A DNA stretch of 64,000 nucleotides from Actinomycetota bacterium. GTDB lineage: Bacteria; Actinomycetota; Actinomycetes; S36-B12; GCA-2699445. Under the pieces are notes generated by a model. It saw only the letters and a list, made by a program, of their open reading frames with translations. It did not search any database and was not told the origin of the DNA. Below are positions 9,230 through 17,986 of the stretch, one piece after another. The DNA lies in assembly GCA_020438795.1 (NCBI GenBank), contig JAGQTY010000011.1:23833-87832 (forward strand), read 5' to 3'. The number at the start of each line of letters is the position of its first letter. Positions within the stretch are counted from its first letter, which is position 1. Position numbers and translations under genes: made by a program.

Positions 9230-9610
9230 GTGTCGAACAAACCTCGGAGCAAGCAGACCCGCACCCGACGGCCGCAGCCGAAGGTCGGTCAGCCGACCCG
9301 GCAGGCACCCACGCAGCAGGCCACAGGCTGGCGCCGGAAGCTGGAGCTGCGCACCGGCCCACTGCTCGTGATGTTGCACCAGATGCCGCGCTGGGTGCTC
9401 CCCGTCGCACTCGCGGCGCTGCTCTTCTTCGGCCTGATCCTCGGCGACTCACTGGCCTGGCTCGGTGGCATCTGCCTGATCCTCATCGCGCTGTTCCTGG
9501 GCTGGCTGCTGGTGCTCTCCTGGCCGATGCTGTCGGCGGGGTCCCGGTTCATGCGGGGCGTGGTGGTCGTGATGGTCTTCGGCGTGGCCATCTTCAAGTT
9601 CGTGGGCTGA
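9230..9610 (+). CDS. DUF6703 family small membrane protein
   Basis: 126-residue actinobacterial membrane protein of unknown role. A basic, Gln/Thr-rich N-terminus (about 40 residues) is followed by three hydrophobic segments with the family pattern TGPLLVMLHQMPRWVLPV and FLGWLLVLSWPML. GTG 9230 is chosen because a purine-rich site (CAGGGGG) lies about 7 nt upstream; the frame is open back to GTG 9002, overlapping the uppS stop, but that extension has no protein-like character. Function cannot be inferred beyond membrane location. Confidence 0.7.
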   Translation: MSNKPRSKQTRTRRPQPKVGQPTRQAPTQQATGWRRKLELRTGPLLVMLHQMPRWVLPVALAALLFFGLILGDSLAWLGGICLILIALFLGWLLVLSWPMLSAGSRFMRGVVVVMVFGVAIFKFVG

Positions 9611-9630
9611 GTACGCGCCCACCAGGTAGC

Positions 9631-10023
9631 TCAGCCGTCGGCATCTGCGCGCGGGGTTTGTGGCTCGGTGCCGGGGCGCTGCGGTCCACTGGTGCTGGCA
9701 TCGACGGCGAGGTCGCTCGCTTCGACTCCGGTCGTCCTTGAGTCGGCCAGAACCTCGAAGGCGCTGGGCTGATCCAGCATGAACTGCTGAATGGGCCCCA
9801 CCGCCATCTTGAACTCGAAGCTTGACAGGGAACGCCGGTAGCTACCGACGTCCTCCCACAAGGAAGCCAGACAGTAGGCACGGGGGTCGTCCGGGCTGCG
9901 CCCCAACCAGCCATCACGGTACCCGGGCCGGTCTCGCAGTGCGGCAAGCACAGCCGACAAACTGTCGACGAGTGGAGTAATGTCCACGGAGGGCGGCAGA
10001 TCGAACCGCATGAGGACCAGCAT
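9631..10023 (-). CDS. Antibiotic biosynthesis monooxygenase (ABM)-fold protein
   Basis: 130-residue protein whose first 90 residues look like a dimeric alpha/beta-barrel (ABM) domain: [10 protein letters not shown] at the first strand, a [15 protein letters not shown] turn, then the strand [16 protein letters not shown]. The C-terminal 40 residues are polar and probably disordered. Such proteins act as small cofactor-free oxygenases or as heme or metabolite binders; nothing here decides the substrate. ATG 10023 is preceded by GGGG; ATG 10032 is an alternative. Convergent with the DUF6703 gene and divergent from glyQS. Confidence 0.65.
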   Translation of the reverse strand: MLVLMRFDLPPSVDITPLVDSLSAVLAALRDRPGYRDGWLGRSPDDPRAYCLASLWEDVGSYRRSLSSFEFKMAVGPIQQFMLDQPSAFEVLADSRTTGVEASDLAVDASTSGPQRPGTEPQTPRADADG

Positions 10024-10155
10024 GGTCCCCATTGTGTCGCGTGCCGGTGCCTGCTCGGGCGTGGTCTGCCGGGACTGGCGAAACGATATGCTTGTCAGCA
10101 GGCCGGAACCGCGACTCTCGTCGCAGCGGCCCGCCCCGTCAATGGAAGGAAATCT

Positions 10156-11526
10156 GTGGCAGACCGCGTGGACGCTGTCGTCAACCTGTGCAAGCGGCGT
10201 GGCTTCGTCTTCCCCTCCTCCGAGATATATGGTGGCACCCGCTCCGCCTGGGACTACGGTCCGCTCGGCGTGGAGCTCAAGGAGAACATCAAGGCACAGT
10301 GGTGGCAGGCGGTGGTCCGGGGACGGGCCGATGTGGTGGGGATCGACTCGAGTGTCATCCTGGCGCCGCAGGTCTGGGTCGCCTCGGGGCACATCGAGGC
10401 GTTCGTGGATCCACTGACCGAGTGCCGCAGCTGCCACCACCGTTTCCGCTACGACCACCTGTTCGAGGAGTTCGAGGAACGCAAGGGCCGTCCGGCGGCC
10501 GACATCTCCGAGATTCCCTGCCCCAACTGCGGGGCCAAGGGGGAGTTCACCGAGCCTCGGGAGTTCAACGGTCTGCTGCGGACCTCGATCGGACCTGTCG
10601 AGGACGAGGGCGCTGTGCACTACCTACGGCCCGAGACCGCTCAGGGCATCTTCACGAACTTCGCCAACGTGATGACGACTGCTCGCATGAAACCGCCCTT
10701 CGGCATCGGCCAGACGGGTAAGTCGTTCCGCAATGAGATCACGCCGGGCAACTTCATCTTCCGCACCCGTGAATTCGAACAGATGGAGATGGAGTTCTTC
10801 GTCCCGCCCGGTGAGGACGAGACCTGGCACGACTACTGGCTCGATGAGCGGGAGCGCTGGTACACCGATCTCGGTATCGATCCTGCGAACCTGCGACGCT
10901 TCGAGCACCCGAAGGACAAGCTCTCCCACTACTCCAAGCGAACCGTGGACCTCGAATACCGCTTCGAGTTCAAGGGATCGCAGTGGGCGGAACTCGAGGG
11001 GATCGCCAATCGCACCGATTTCGACCTGCGAACGCACATGGAGCATTCCGGTGTCGACCTGACCTACCGGGACCCGGCGACCGGGGAGCGCTGGATCCCT
11101 TACGTCATCGAGCCCGCAGCGGGGCTGACTCGTTGCGTGCTGGCCTTCCTGCTTGACGCCTACGCAGAGGACGAGGCGCCCAACGCGAAAGGTGGGGTGG
11201 ATCGACGTACGGTGATGCGTTTCGATCGGCGACTGGCCCCGGTGAAGGCGGCCGTGCTGCCGCTGTCCCGCAATGCGGACCTGTCGCCGAAGGCCAAGGA
11301 CCTCGCCCAGGAACTACGAGCGCACTGGAACGTCACCTTCGACGACGCCGGCGCCATCGGGCGCAGGTACCGGCGCAATGACGAGATCGGCACGCCGTTC
11401 TGCGTCACGGTGGACTTCGACAGCCTCGAGGATGACGCTATCACCATCCGGGAACGGGACACCATGGCGCAGGAACGGGTGGCGATCGGTCAGGTGGTGC
11501 CCTGGTTGGCCGAGCACCTGAAGTAG
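10156..11526 (+). CDS. glyQS: Glycine--tRNA ligase (dimeric, single chain)
   Basis: Class II aminoacyl-tRNA synthetase charging tRNA-Gly. Motif 1 region begins [24 protein letters not shown], motif 2 is FRNEITP followed by [16 protein letters not shown], and motif 3 appears near [12 protein letters not shown]. The C-terminal anticodon-binding domain is complete. A CRSC...CPNC pair suggests a bound zinc. 456 residues, the bacterial alpha2 type used by actinobacteria. GTG 10156 follows GGAAGGAAATCT. Confidence 0.96.
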   Translation: MADRVDAVVNLCKRRGFVFPSSEIYGGTRSAWDYGPLGVELKENIKAQWWQAVVRGRADVVGIDSSVILAPQVWVASGHIEAFVDPLTECRSCHHRFRYDHLFEEFEERKGRPAADISEIPCPNCGAKGEFTEPREFNGLLRTSIGPVEDEGAVHYLRPETAQGIFTNFANVMTTARMKPPFGIGQTGKSFRNEITPGNFIFRTREFEQMEMEFFVPPGEDETWHDYWLDERERWYTDLGIDPANLRRFEHPKDKLSHYSKRTVDLEYRFEFKGSQWAELEGIANRTDFDLRTHMEHSGVDLTYRDPATGERWIPYVIEPAAGLTRCVLAFLLDAYAEDEAPNAKGGVDRRTVMRFDRRLAPVKAAVLPLSRNADLSPKAKDLAQELRAHWNVTFDDAGAIGRRYRRNDEIGTPFCVTVDFDSLEDDAITIRERDTMAQERVAIGQVVPWLAEHLK

Positions 11527-11604
11527 GTGTTGGTCTGCGCCCGACACGAGTTCCCACCACGGGACTTGCCTGGCATTAACTTCTGGTGAAGATGTCGGCC
11601 AGGT

Positions 11605-11618
11605 GTTGCATCTGCAAC
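11605..11618. promoter_or_regulatory. 14-bp palindrome upstream of the ApbE-type gene
   Basis: GTTGCA-TC-TGCAAC is a perfect dyad in the 249-nt gap between glyQS and the flavin transferase gene. Its form resembles operators of small dimeric regulators such as MarR or TetR types. No regulator gene is adjacent, so the binding protein is unknown. Confidence 0.35.
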
Positions 11619-11775
11619 CAAGGTCGGGAATGCTCGAAGGCAGGTCACCGATCGGCTCCCTTCGCCGATGATGTCCCGGATCGTGGATTACGGCACTTCT
11701 ATCGCTCGTCGGTCCGGGTGGCTGAACACCGGCTCCGGTGTTCGGATCCACGGTGATCGGACTGGAGGGGACCGG

Positions 11776-12516
11776 ATGTACGCCGATCTCGACTTCCCGG
11801 CCATGGCCACGCGCATCAGGCTCACGATCCTGGTGTCGGGACAACCGGAGGCGAACCGTCTCGGGGCCCTCCTCGGTCGTGTCTTCGAGGAGGCCGATCG
11901 GCGCTTCAACGCCGCTCGGTCCGACTCGGAGATCAGCAGAATCCGCCGGGGAGAGCTCTCGGAGCAGGACGCCAGCGAGGAGATACAACGGGTGCTGGAC
12001 CGCTGTCGTCTCGTGTTCGCGATGACCGATGGCGCCTTCACGGTCCGGACACCTGAGGGGGACCTTGACGTCGCCGGAGTTGCCAAGGGGTGGGCGCTCA
12101 AGCGGGCCAGTGAGTGGTTGCTCGAGCATCAGTACTCGGATTGGCGCCTGGCTGCCGACGGCGACGTGCTCACGTCCGGCCAGGGTCCCGGGGGTGACTG
12201 GCAGGTCGAGATCCATGACCGCAGCGACAACAGCATCACCACACTGGCCGTGAACGGACATGCGCTGGCGACGACCGGACCCGGGTCGGGAATCATCAGG
12301 GCCTCCGCTGGAGCGACACCGTACGAAGCCGGGGCGGCCACGGTGGTCGGACCCTGTATTGACATCGCGGATGCCCTCGCGACGGGCAGCTGGGCGCTGG
12401 GCAGAGCCGCGATTTCGGTGCTTGACCGGGTTCCGGAGTATCATCTGATGATGGTGACGGACGAGGGTGTCCAGTTTTCTCACGGTTTCCCCCGAGAGAC
12501 ATTGATGCCCGCGTGA
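11776..12516 (+). CDS. apbE: FAD:protein FMN transferase (ApbE family)
   Basis: Transfers FMN from FAD to a threonine of target flavoproteins. Landmarks: EADRRFNAARSDSEISR in the N-terminal region, DLDVAGVAKGWA (the family's glycine/lysine motif), and a C-terminal block VVGPCIDIADALATGSWALG equivalent to the metal-binding Asp-Ala-Leu-Ala-Thr stretch. 246 residues, shorter than Gram-negative lipoprotein ApbE, with no signal peptide, so it acts in the cytoplasm. ATG 11776 follows GGAGGGG by 5 nt; the frame is open to 11668. No FMN-binding partner is nearby, so the target is unknown. Confidence 0.82.
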   Translation: MYADLDFPAMATRIRLTILVSGQPEANRLGALLGRVFEEADRRFNAARSDSEISRIRRGELSEQDASEEIQRVLDRCRLVFAMTDGAFTVRTPEGDLDVAGVAKGWALKRASEWLLEHQYSDWRLAADGDVLTSGQGPGGDWQVEIHDRSDNSITTLAVNGHALATTGPGSGIIRASAGATPYEAGAATVVGPCIDIADALATGSWALGRAAISVLDRVPEYHLMMVTDEGVQFSHGFPRETLMPA

Positions 12517-12533
12517 CCCGGCGGTGATCCGGG
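12517..12533. other. Hairpin after the ApbE-type gene
   Basis: CCCGG-CGGTGAT-CCGGG directly after the stop codon; a short GC hairpin without a U tract that could end or protect the transcript. Confidence 0.3.
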
Positions 12534-12578
12534 CCCTCCGTCGTTGGGAAAACGATCTTGATTTCCGATTCGTTCGGG

Positions 12579-12584
12579 TAGGGT
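12579..12584 (+). promoter_or_regulatory. -10 box for the DUF3152 gene
   Basis: TAGGGT, 7 nt before GTG 12592, predicting a leaderless transcript and favouring that GTG over the one at 12583, which overlaps the box. Confidence 0.45.
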
Positions 12585-12591
12585 GTGGCGA

Positions 12592-13572
12592 GTGCGTAGC
12601 TCCGTTCTGGTCGTCGGTGCGCTGCTGCTCGCCGGTCTGGCGGCGCTCGTGGCCCACCCGACCGGACTTGACGGTTCGGCCGCTGCAGCAGCCCTGACCC
12701 CTCCCGGTGAACTGGTCAATCTGCTCGATCGCGCGGACCCGGTCAAACCTGAGCGCACGAGCAGCACGCGAGGAGTGCACTTCCGGGTTGCGCCGGGCAG
12801 GTCTGGCGTCACCGGCAATCACAAGCTGAAGACGTTCACGGTCGAGGTCGAGCGCGGCATCGACATCGACATCAACCGGTTCGCGGCCGAGGTCGAGGAC
12901 CGCCTGTTCGACCATCGCAGCTGGGCCAACGTGGATGGCCGTTCCCTGCAACGGGTCTCGGGACCCGATCCGGACTTCCGGGTGTCTCTGACCACTGGGG
13001 CATCGGTGGACACCCTCTGCTATCCGCGCCACACCGCCGGCATCGTCTCCTGCAACACCGGCGAACGGGCGGTCCTCAACATTCTGCGGTGGCGCAAGGG
13101 TGCCCCGGACTTTCCGACCCTGGAGGGTTACCGGACCTACCTCATCAACCATGAGGTGGGCCACGGTTTCGGCAAGGGACACGTCTACTGTCCCGCCAAG
13201 GGCGGGCCCGGCCGGTTGATGATGCAGCAGACGTTCATGGGACCCCGGCCATGTCCCCCGGAGAATCATGCGCGCCCCAACGCCGAGCAGTTCACCTCCG
13301 AGTGCCGGATCGAGACGCAGGCTGACGGCAACTACTTGGTCGTTCGTGGCGCGGTCACTGCGACACCTCGGCGCGTGAAGGTCGACCTGAACACGGTGGG
13401 TGGACCGGACGGCCACGGAGTGGGCCGGGTCACCACAACCCCCGACGGTGAGTTCGAGGTGCAACTGCCGGTGGAATCGCTCGGTGTACAGCAGTCCGGT
13501 ATCGCGGTCTCCTTCCCCGGTGATCGAGATCTGGGCTCCTGTGGCGCCCAGACCGACATTCTGGGCGGATGA
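12592..13572 (+). CDS. Secreted DUF3152 zinc-metalloprotease-like protein
   Basis: An N-terminal hydrophobic segment (about residues 3-22) acts as signal peptide or anchor. The DUF3152 domain spans about 65-240 and contains INHEVGHGFGKGH, an HExxH...H zinc motif with the third His in the metzincin-like spacing, plus several cysteines (LCYPR, VSCNTG, VYCPAK, RPCPPE) that may form disulfides outside the cell. The last 85 residues form an extra region after the domain. DUF3152 proteins are widespread in actinobacteria but poorly characterised; peptidase activity is inferred from the motif. The stop overlaps dusB by 4 nt. Confidence 0.82.
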   Translation: MRSSVLVVGALLLAGLAALVAHPTGLDGSAAAAALTPPGELVNLLDRADPVKPERTSSTRGVHFRVAPGRSGVTGNHKLKTFTVEVERGIDIDINRFAAEVEDRLFDHRSWANVDGRSLQRVSGPDPDFRVSLTTGASVDTLCYPRHTAGIVSCNTGERAVLNILRWRKGAPDFPTLEGYRTYLINHEVGHGFGKGHVYCPAKGGPGRLMMQQTFMGPRPCPPENHARPNAEQFTSECRIETQADGNYLVVRGAVTATPRRVKVDLNTVGGPDGHGVGRVTTTPDGEFEVQLPVESLGVQQSGIAVSFPGDRDLGSCGAQTDILGG

Positions 13573-14684
13573 CGACCACGCTCGACCCGGGCGTCGTCCT
13601 GGCGCCGATGGCGGGGATCACCAACCGGCCCTTCCGGCGACTGTGCCGTGAGGCTGGTGCGGGCGTGTACGTCTCGGAGATGATCACCGCGCGCGCCTTC
13701 CTCGAGGGGAGCGAACGGACCGACCGGCTCATCGCCTTCGATGAGGATGAGACTCCACGTTCGATGCAGTTGTACTCCGTTGATCCGGGCGTGCTGGCCA
13801 GGACGGTCGAGATCATCCGGGCCGACGACCTGGCCGATCACATCGACCTCAACTTCGGCTGTCCCGTGCGCAAGGTGACCCGCAAGGGTGGGGGAGCGGC
13901 ACTGCCCTGGAAGCTCGATCTCTATGCCGAACTCGTCGAGGCTGCGGTCACCAACGCGGGTGAACTGCCAGTGACAGTGAAGATGCGGATGGGGATAGAC
14001 GGTGATCACCTCACCTACGTCGATGCAGGGGAGATCGCCGCGCGGGCCGGGGTGACGTGGGTCGCGCTGCACGCCCGCACCGCCTCGCAGTACTACGGCG
14101 GCCACGCGGACTGGGACGCCATCGCACGGCTCAAGGACCACCTGGCTCCCTATGGGACCCCGGTGCTGGGCAACGGCGACATCTGGACCGCGAGCGATGC
14201 CACGGACATGCAAGCCCGCACCGGGTGTGACGGCGTGGTTGTGGGGAGGGGATGTCTGGGGCGCCCTTGGCTGTTCGGGCAGCTCGCAGACGCACGGGCC
14301 GGGCGCCCGATCCGTCCCGATCCCGGTGTCGACGAGGTGGCTAGGACCTACCGCCGGCATGCGCAACTGCTCGTGGACGCATTCGGTGAGCACATCGGCT
14401 GCCGGGAGATCCGCAAGCACCACGCCTGGTACTTCAAGGGGTTTCGTGTGGGCAGCGAGGTGCGCCAGGGTCTCGGTCGCGTCGCCAGTCTGGCGGAGAT
14501 CGATGCCCTGCTCGCTCGTATCGAGCCGGGACAGCAGGCCGACCCGCAGGTGGTGGCGGCCCCCCGGGGACGTACGAACGGTGACAGGACCGTGACGCTG
14601 CCTGACGGCTGGTTGTCCTCACGCAGCGTGGGGCTTCGCCGGCAGGAGCTGGCCGCCGCTGAGATCGACGCCAGTGGTGGCTGA
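13569..14684 (+). CDS. dusB: tRNA-dihydrouridine synthase (DusB-like)
   Basis: FMN enzyme that reduces uridines in the tRNA D-loop. The N-terminal TIM barrel opens VVLAPMAGITNRPFRRLCREAG; catalytic Cys is in DLNFGCPVRKVTRKGGGA; FMN-binding residues appear in KMRMGID, ALHART and GDIWTASDA, then VVVGRGCLGRPWLF. A helical tRNA-binding domain follows. 371 residues with a short polar tail. ATG 13569 overlaps the DUF3152 stop (ATGA). Convergent with the histidine-kinase operon. Confidence 0.93.
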   Translation: MTTTLDPGVVLAPMAGITNRPFRRLCREAGAGVYVSEMITARAFLEGSERTDRLIAFDEDETPRSMQLYSVDPGVLARTVEIIRADDLADHIDLNFGCPVRKVTRKGGGAALPWKLDLYAELVEAAVTNAGELPVTVKMRMGIDGDHLTYVDAGEIAARAGVTWVALHARTASQYYGGHADWDAIARLKDHLAPYGTPVLGNGDIWTASDATDMQARTGCDGVVVGRGCLGRPWLFGQLADARAGRPIRPDPGVDEVARTYRRHAQLLVDAFGEHIGCREIRKHHAWYFKGFRVGSEVRQGLGRVASLAEIDALLARIEPGQQADPQVVAAPRGRTNGDRTVTLPDGWLSSRSVGLRRQELAAAEIDASGG

Positions 14685-14690
14685 GAAGGC

Positions 14691-16196
14691 TCAGATGTCC
14701 TGTCCGCTGAAGGTCTCGCTCTTGGGGGCCGGGAGCCGCAGATTGACAGCGGTGCCCGAGCGGCCGTCACTGTCCAGCCAGACGGCCCCGTTGTGCTGCT
14801 GCACGATGCGTCGCACCAGCGCGAGTCCGACGCCGGTTCCCGGCTGATCGGTGCGCAGGCGCTGGAACATGGTGAAGGCGCGGTCCGACAGCTCTGCAGG
14901 AATACCAGAGCCGTTGTCGATCACACTGATCCGGACGGTGTCCCCCTGTGAGACAGCTGAGACTGTGACCTGCGGCGTCCGATCCGCGGCACGGTACTTG
15001 ATCGCGTTGGTCAGGAGTTCGGCAAAGACCGAGCCGAGATGTTCGGCGTTCCCGGTCACGAGGAGGTCCTCAGCCACCTCGTTGACCACCCGCGCGCCGG
15101 TCGCGTCGATCCTGGTCCCGTTCTCGGCCAGAGCCGCATCGATGAGGGCACGCAGCTGCAGCGGTGCCGGTGTGTAATCGGTCCGGGCGGCGCGGCTGAA
15201 GGAGAGGAGGTCCGCGACCATCGTCCGCATGATCTCGACGGACGCGCGGATCTCGTGCATGTACTCCAGCGGCTCCTCGGCAATATCGGTGCCCAGCGCT
15301 TCAGCGAGCAGGTCGGTGTAGGTGCCGACCACGCGCATGGGTGCCTGCAGGTCGTGGCTGGCGACGTAGCTCCAGTGCTGGAGTTCCTTGTTGGTCACCT
15401 CGAGCTGCTCGATCAGCGCCTTCTCATCACTGAGATCTGCGATCTGGGCGATGAAAGTCACGAACGTCCCATCGTCCCGCCACAGCCCCGAGGCGTGCAG
15501 CCGGACCCACACGATGGAACCGTCGGCGCGGAAGTAGCGCTTGTCCATCACGTAGCTGTCGATCTGACGCTCAGCCACCTGCTGCACGAGCTCGAGGTCC
15601 CGGTCGAGGTCCTCCGGGTGGGTGATCTCCTGGAAGGTCTTGGTCAGCAACTCGTCATGGTCGTAGCCTGCGATCCGGCAGAACGCGGGACTCAACCAGG
15701 TGAACTCGCCCTGGGCGCTCACCAGCGCCATGCCGACCGGGGCACGTTCGATGATCCGGTCCGAGATCTCGCCCTGCTGCGCGAGCCGTTCGAGTTCCAC
15801 CCGTTCCTTGACCCGGTCGGTCACATCGTTCCACCAGAACGCGAACCCGTCGAGGTGCTTGATGGCCCGGATGTCATAGATACGGGGGATGACCTCCTGT
15901 GTGCCCCAGGTGTCGTCGTAGCCCGCTTCCCTGACCTCGAAGGGTTCACCGGTCTCCACGACACGCGAGTAGGCCTGGAACAGGCCGTTGCGCTGCTCCG
16001 GCAGGAGCTCGAGCAGCCGCTGCCCGATCAGGGTGTCGCGGTCCACGGGGATCTCAGCAGCACCGGCATCATTGATGTGGTCCCAGACGAAGTCGACGAT
16101 GGTCCCCTTACTGTCCCGGAGCGCATGGAGCACGGCCAGCGGCTGGGGGACCGCATTGATGAGGGTGTCCTCGATGCCCTGTTCAACCTCGCTCAT
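14691..16196 (-). CDS. PAS domain sensor histidine kinase (phytochrome-kinase-like)
   Basis: Soluble sensor kinase. Two PAS-type domains occupy about 15-120 and 145-270; the second carries RAPVGMALVSAQGEFTWLSPAFCRIAGY and a PAC segment KRYFRADGSIVWVRLHASGL. A HisKA domain follows with ASHDLQAPMRVV (phospho-His in SHDLQAP), then HATPase_c with N box ELLTNAIKYR, G1 VIDNGSGIP and G2 GTGVGLALVRRI. No TM segment is seen, so the signal is cytoplasmic. ATG 16196 follows AGGAG by 5 nt; GTG 16202 is less likely. Third gene of a three-gene signalling operon, after a response regulator typical of this kinase class. Confidence 0.9.
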   Translation of the reverse strand: MSEVEQGIEDTLINAVPQPLAVLHALRDSKGTIVDFVWDHINDAGAAEIPVDRDTLIGQRLLELLPEQRNGLFQAYSRVVETGEPFEVREAGYDDTWGTQEVIPRIYDIRAIKHLDGFAFWWNDVTDRVKERVELERLAQQGEISDRIIERAPVGMALVSAQGEFTWLSPAFCRIAGYDHDELLTKTFQEITHPEDLDRDLELVQQVAERQIDSYVMDKRYFRADGSIVWVRLHASGLWRDDGTFVTFIAQIADLSDEKALIEQLEVTNKELQHWSYVASHDLQAPMRVVGTYTDLLAEALGTDIAEEPLEYMHEIRASVEIMRTMVADLLSFSRAARTDYTPAPLQLRALIDAALAENGTRIDATGARVVNEVAEDLLVTGNAEHLGSVFAELLTNAIKYRAADRTPQVTVSAVSQGDTVRISVIDNGSGIPAELSDRAFTMFQRLRTDQPGTGVGLALVRRIVQQHNGAVWLDSDGRSGTAVNLRLPAPKSETFSGQDI

Positions 16197-16261
16197 GGTC
16201 ACTCCTGCTCGGCCGCTGATGAGCTGGCCGGTGTCACCGACTGGACAGTGCCGGACATCGG

Positions 16262-16678
16262 CTACTCGTTCGAACTGGGGATACGCACAATCTGGAACCA
16301 GTAGTCGGTCAGCGATCTCAGGATCGTCTGGAAGCCGGCCGCGTCCACGGGCTTGACCACGTAGGAGTTGACGGCCTCGGAATATGCTCTTGCCACCTCT
16401 TCCGGGTCGTCACTGGTCGTCAGGAACACCACCGGCAGTCGGGCGATGCTGGGGTTCTCGCTGCCACGGATGGCCTGCAGCACCTCGTGGCCGTTCATCA
16501 CGGGCATGTTGATGTCGAGCAGGACCAAGCCGGGAAGGGGTTCGGTCTCCAGGTAGGACAGCGCTTGCGGTCCGGATTCCACGTGGACGATGGGGTTGGC
16601 GATCTGGGCCAGTTGCGCGAAGCGTTTGATGAGCTTCGCGTCGGTCACCGAGTCGTCCACCAACAGAATGTTGAGCAT
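16262..16678 (-). CDS. Single-domain response regulator (Rcp1-like)
   Basis: 138-residue receiver domain with no output domain. Acidic pocket is VDDS (8-10), phospho-acceptor Asp55 is in LVLLDINMPVM, the Thr is in FLTTSDD, and the Lys is in SYVVKPVD. The inserted SENPSIARLPVV segment and C-terminal LTDYWFQIV are typical of Rcp1-type regulators that pair with phytochrome-like kinases. Its start overlaps the REC-GGDEF stop by one base, and the kinase lies 66 nt downstream, so all three should be co-expressed. Confidence 0.92.
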   Translation of the reverse strand: MLNILLVDDSVTDAKLIKRFAQLAQIANPIVHVESGPQALSYLETEPLPGLVLLDINMPVMNGHEVLQAIRGSENPSIARLPVVFLTTSDDPEEVARAYSEAVNSYVVKPVDAAGFQTILRSLTDYWFQIVRIPSSNE

Positions 16679-17604
16679 CAGTTGTCCTCACTGCCGACGG
16701 CTTCACGCGCTCTGATGCCGTTCTTGTCGTCGTACATGTTCAGGTCCGCGGTGCGGAGGAGTTCGTCGAACTGGGGCACCCCTGCCTGGGACAGGGCCGC
16801 ACCGAGACTGAGGCGGACGGGTACCTCAGCGTCCTGATCGTCCTCACCGGCGATCGAGACGCTGAATCGTGTCGCCCCGCGGATGCGATCGACGAGGGAA
16901 GCGAAGTCATCCGGGTGAATACGACCGAAGATGGTGAACTCGTCTCCTCCCCACCGTGCCACTAGGTCTGAGGTCCGCACCGCCTCACGCAAGCGTCCGG
17001 CGACCTCCCGAAGGACCTGGTCACCTGCCGCGTGTCCGTAGCCATCGTTGATCTCCTTGAAATTGTCCACGTCGGCGAACAACAGGAAGATGCCGTCCTC
17101 CGGACCGGTGTGTGTCAACTGGCTCTCAGCGCCCTCGTGGAACGCCTGACGGTTGAGCACCCCGGTGAGGCTGTCGTGCGAACTCTCGTACTGCGCGCGG
17201 TTCACCTGTTCGGTGCGCAGCACGGCGTACTCGATGGCTCGTGCCAGCGTCTTGGAGTTCATCTCATCCTTGGGCAGGAAGTCCTGGGCCCCCGCGCCGA
17301 TGCACTCGACGCCACGGGCTTCGTCGGTGGTCAGCGCGATGACCGGATTGCCGGGAAAGGCCGCTACCACTGCGGTCACGGTGGCGACGCCGCCGCTGTC
17401 GGGGAGGTTGAGATCGGTGAGAATCACGTCGAAGGCCATAGTGCTCAGGTCCTGCGCGTCAGCCAGCGACAGGCAGTGGGTGAGACTCGGGGGCGTCGGC
17501 AACGAGTTGAGGTAGGTGGCCACGAGCCTGGCATCGGTACGACTGTCTTCGATGAGCAGGACGGCACGATGCGGGTACTTCACGCCGTCATTCGTCTCAT
17601 TCAT
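16678..17604 (-). CDS. Response regulator with diguanylate cyclase output (REC-GGDEF)
   Basis: Makes c-di-GMP under control of phosphorylation. The REC domain (about 15-135) has LLIEDSRTD and phospho-acceptor Asp in ILTDLNLPDS. The cyclase domain (about 150-305) has an intact active site, RWGGDEF, and an inhibitory RxxD I-site (RTSD) five residues before it, so product inhibition is expected. Start ATG 17604 (MNETNDG) is the most plausible; GTG 17613 is an alternative. First gene of the operon; the likely phospho-donor is the kinase two genes downstream. Confidence 0.9.
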   Translation of the reverse strand: MNETNDGVKYPHRAVLLIEDSRTDARLVATYLNSLPTPPSLTHCLSLADAQDLSTMAFDVILTDLNLPDSGGVATVTAVVAAFPGNPVIALTTDEARGVECIGAGAQDFLPKDEMNSKTLARAIEYAVLRTEQVNRAQYESSHDSLTGVLNRQAFHEGAESQLTHTGPEDGIFLLFADVDNFKEINDGYGHAAGDQVLREVAGRLREAVRTSDLVARWGGDEFTIFGRIHPDDFASLVDRIRGATRFSVSIAGEDDQDAEVPVRLSLGAALSQAGVPQFDELLRTADLNMYDDKNGIRAREAVGSEDN

Positions 17605-17828
17605 TGCGTTCACAATCCCGGCCGTCGCCACTGCATTTATGGGCACTGCCTCATAGGAACCGATCTCGGTATGATTCTGCCGCAGCGGCGCCATCTTTTC
17701 AGCGCGGGAGGACACTTGGGCGACAAGATCACCGCGGGGGACCAAAGGCCTGACCCGATCCATGCTCCGAGTCGGCCCAACGAGTGAGGTGATCGGGCTA
17801 ATGTGAGGCTTGCCGGGGCCACGCTTGC

Positions 17829-17834
17829 TAGGTT
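17829..17834 (+). promoter_or_regulatory. Extended -10 box for ppdK
   Basis: TAGGTT preceded by TGC, an extended -10. A TTGCCG at 17810 is too close to serve as a normal -35. Confidence 0.35.
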
Positions 17835-17856
17835 GAGCGCGTGGGCAGGTCGTGGG

Positions 17857-17872
17857 CGAGCCGAGGGGCTCG
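17857..17872 (+). other. Leader hairpin 1 of ppdK
   Basis: CGAGCC-GAGG-GGCTCG, a perfect 6-bp GC-rich stem with a 4-nt loop in the predicted 5' UTR. Confidence 0.45.
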
Positions 17873-17898
17873 TCGTGCACTGGTCGGTACCAGGACTC

Positions 17899-17927
17899 GG
17901 GGTGCTCACTGCCGGGGTGAGCACCCC
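17899..17927 (+). other. Leader hairpin 2 of ppdK
   Basis: GGGGTGCTCAC and GTGAGCACCCC form an 11-bp perfect stem around a 7-nt loop (TGCCGGG). It ends about 60 nt before the ppdK start and is the strongest inverted repeat I found in the window. There is no U tract after it, so it may be an attenuator, a protein site or a stabilising structure. Confidence 0.55.
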
Positions 17928-17986
17928 CCGTTGCGAACAAGCCTGCCGAGACCTTGTGGATGTCCGGCTCAGGAGAGGAAACGACA

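Larger units (their letters stand above)
17605..17986. other. 382-nt non-coding region: leader of ppdK and divergent promoters
   Basis: No convincing reading frame lies here. It separates the divergent REC-GGDEF and ppdK genes and holds an extended -10 (TGCTAGGTT) at 17826-17834, two stable hairpins (17857-17872 and 17899-17927) and the ppdK ribosome-binding site AGGAGAGGAA at 17971-17980. A transcript from the -10 would have a leader of about 145 nt. Confidence 0.55.

Noticed and set aside
11314..13464. 716-residue open frame on the minus strand
   Set aside because: Antisense to the glyQS end, apbE and DUF3152 genes, all of which have clear motifs; no protein family features.
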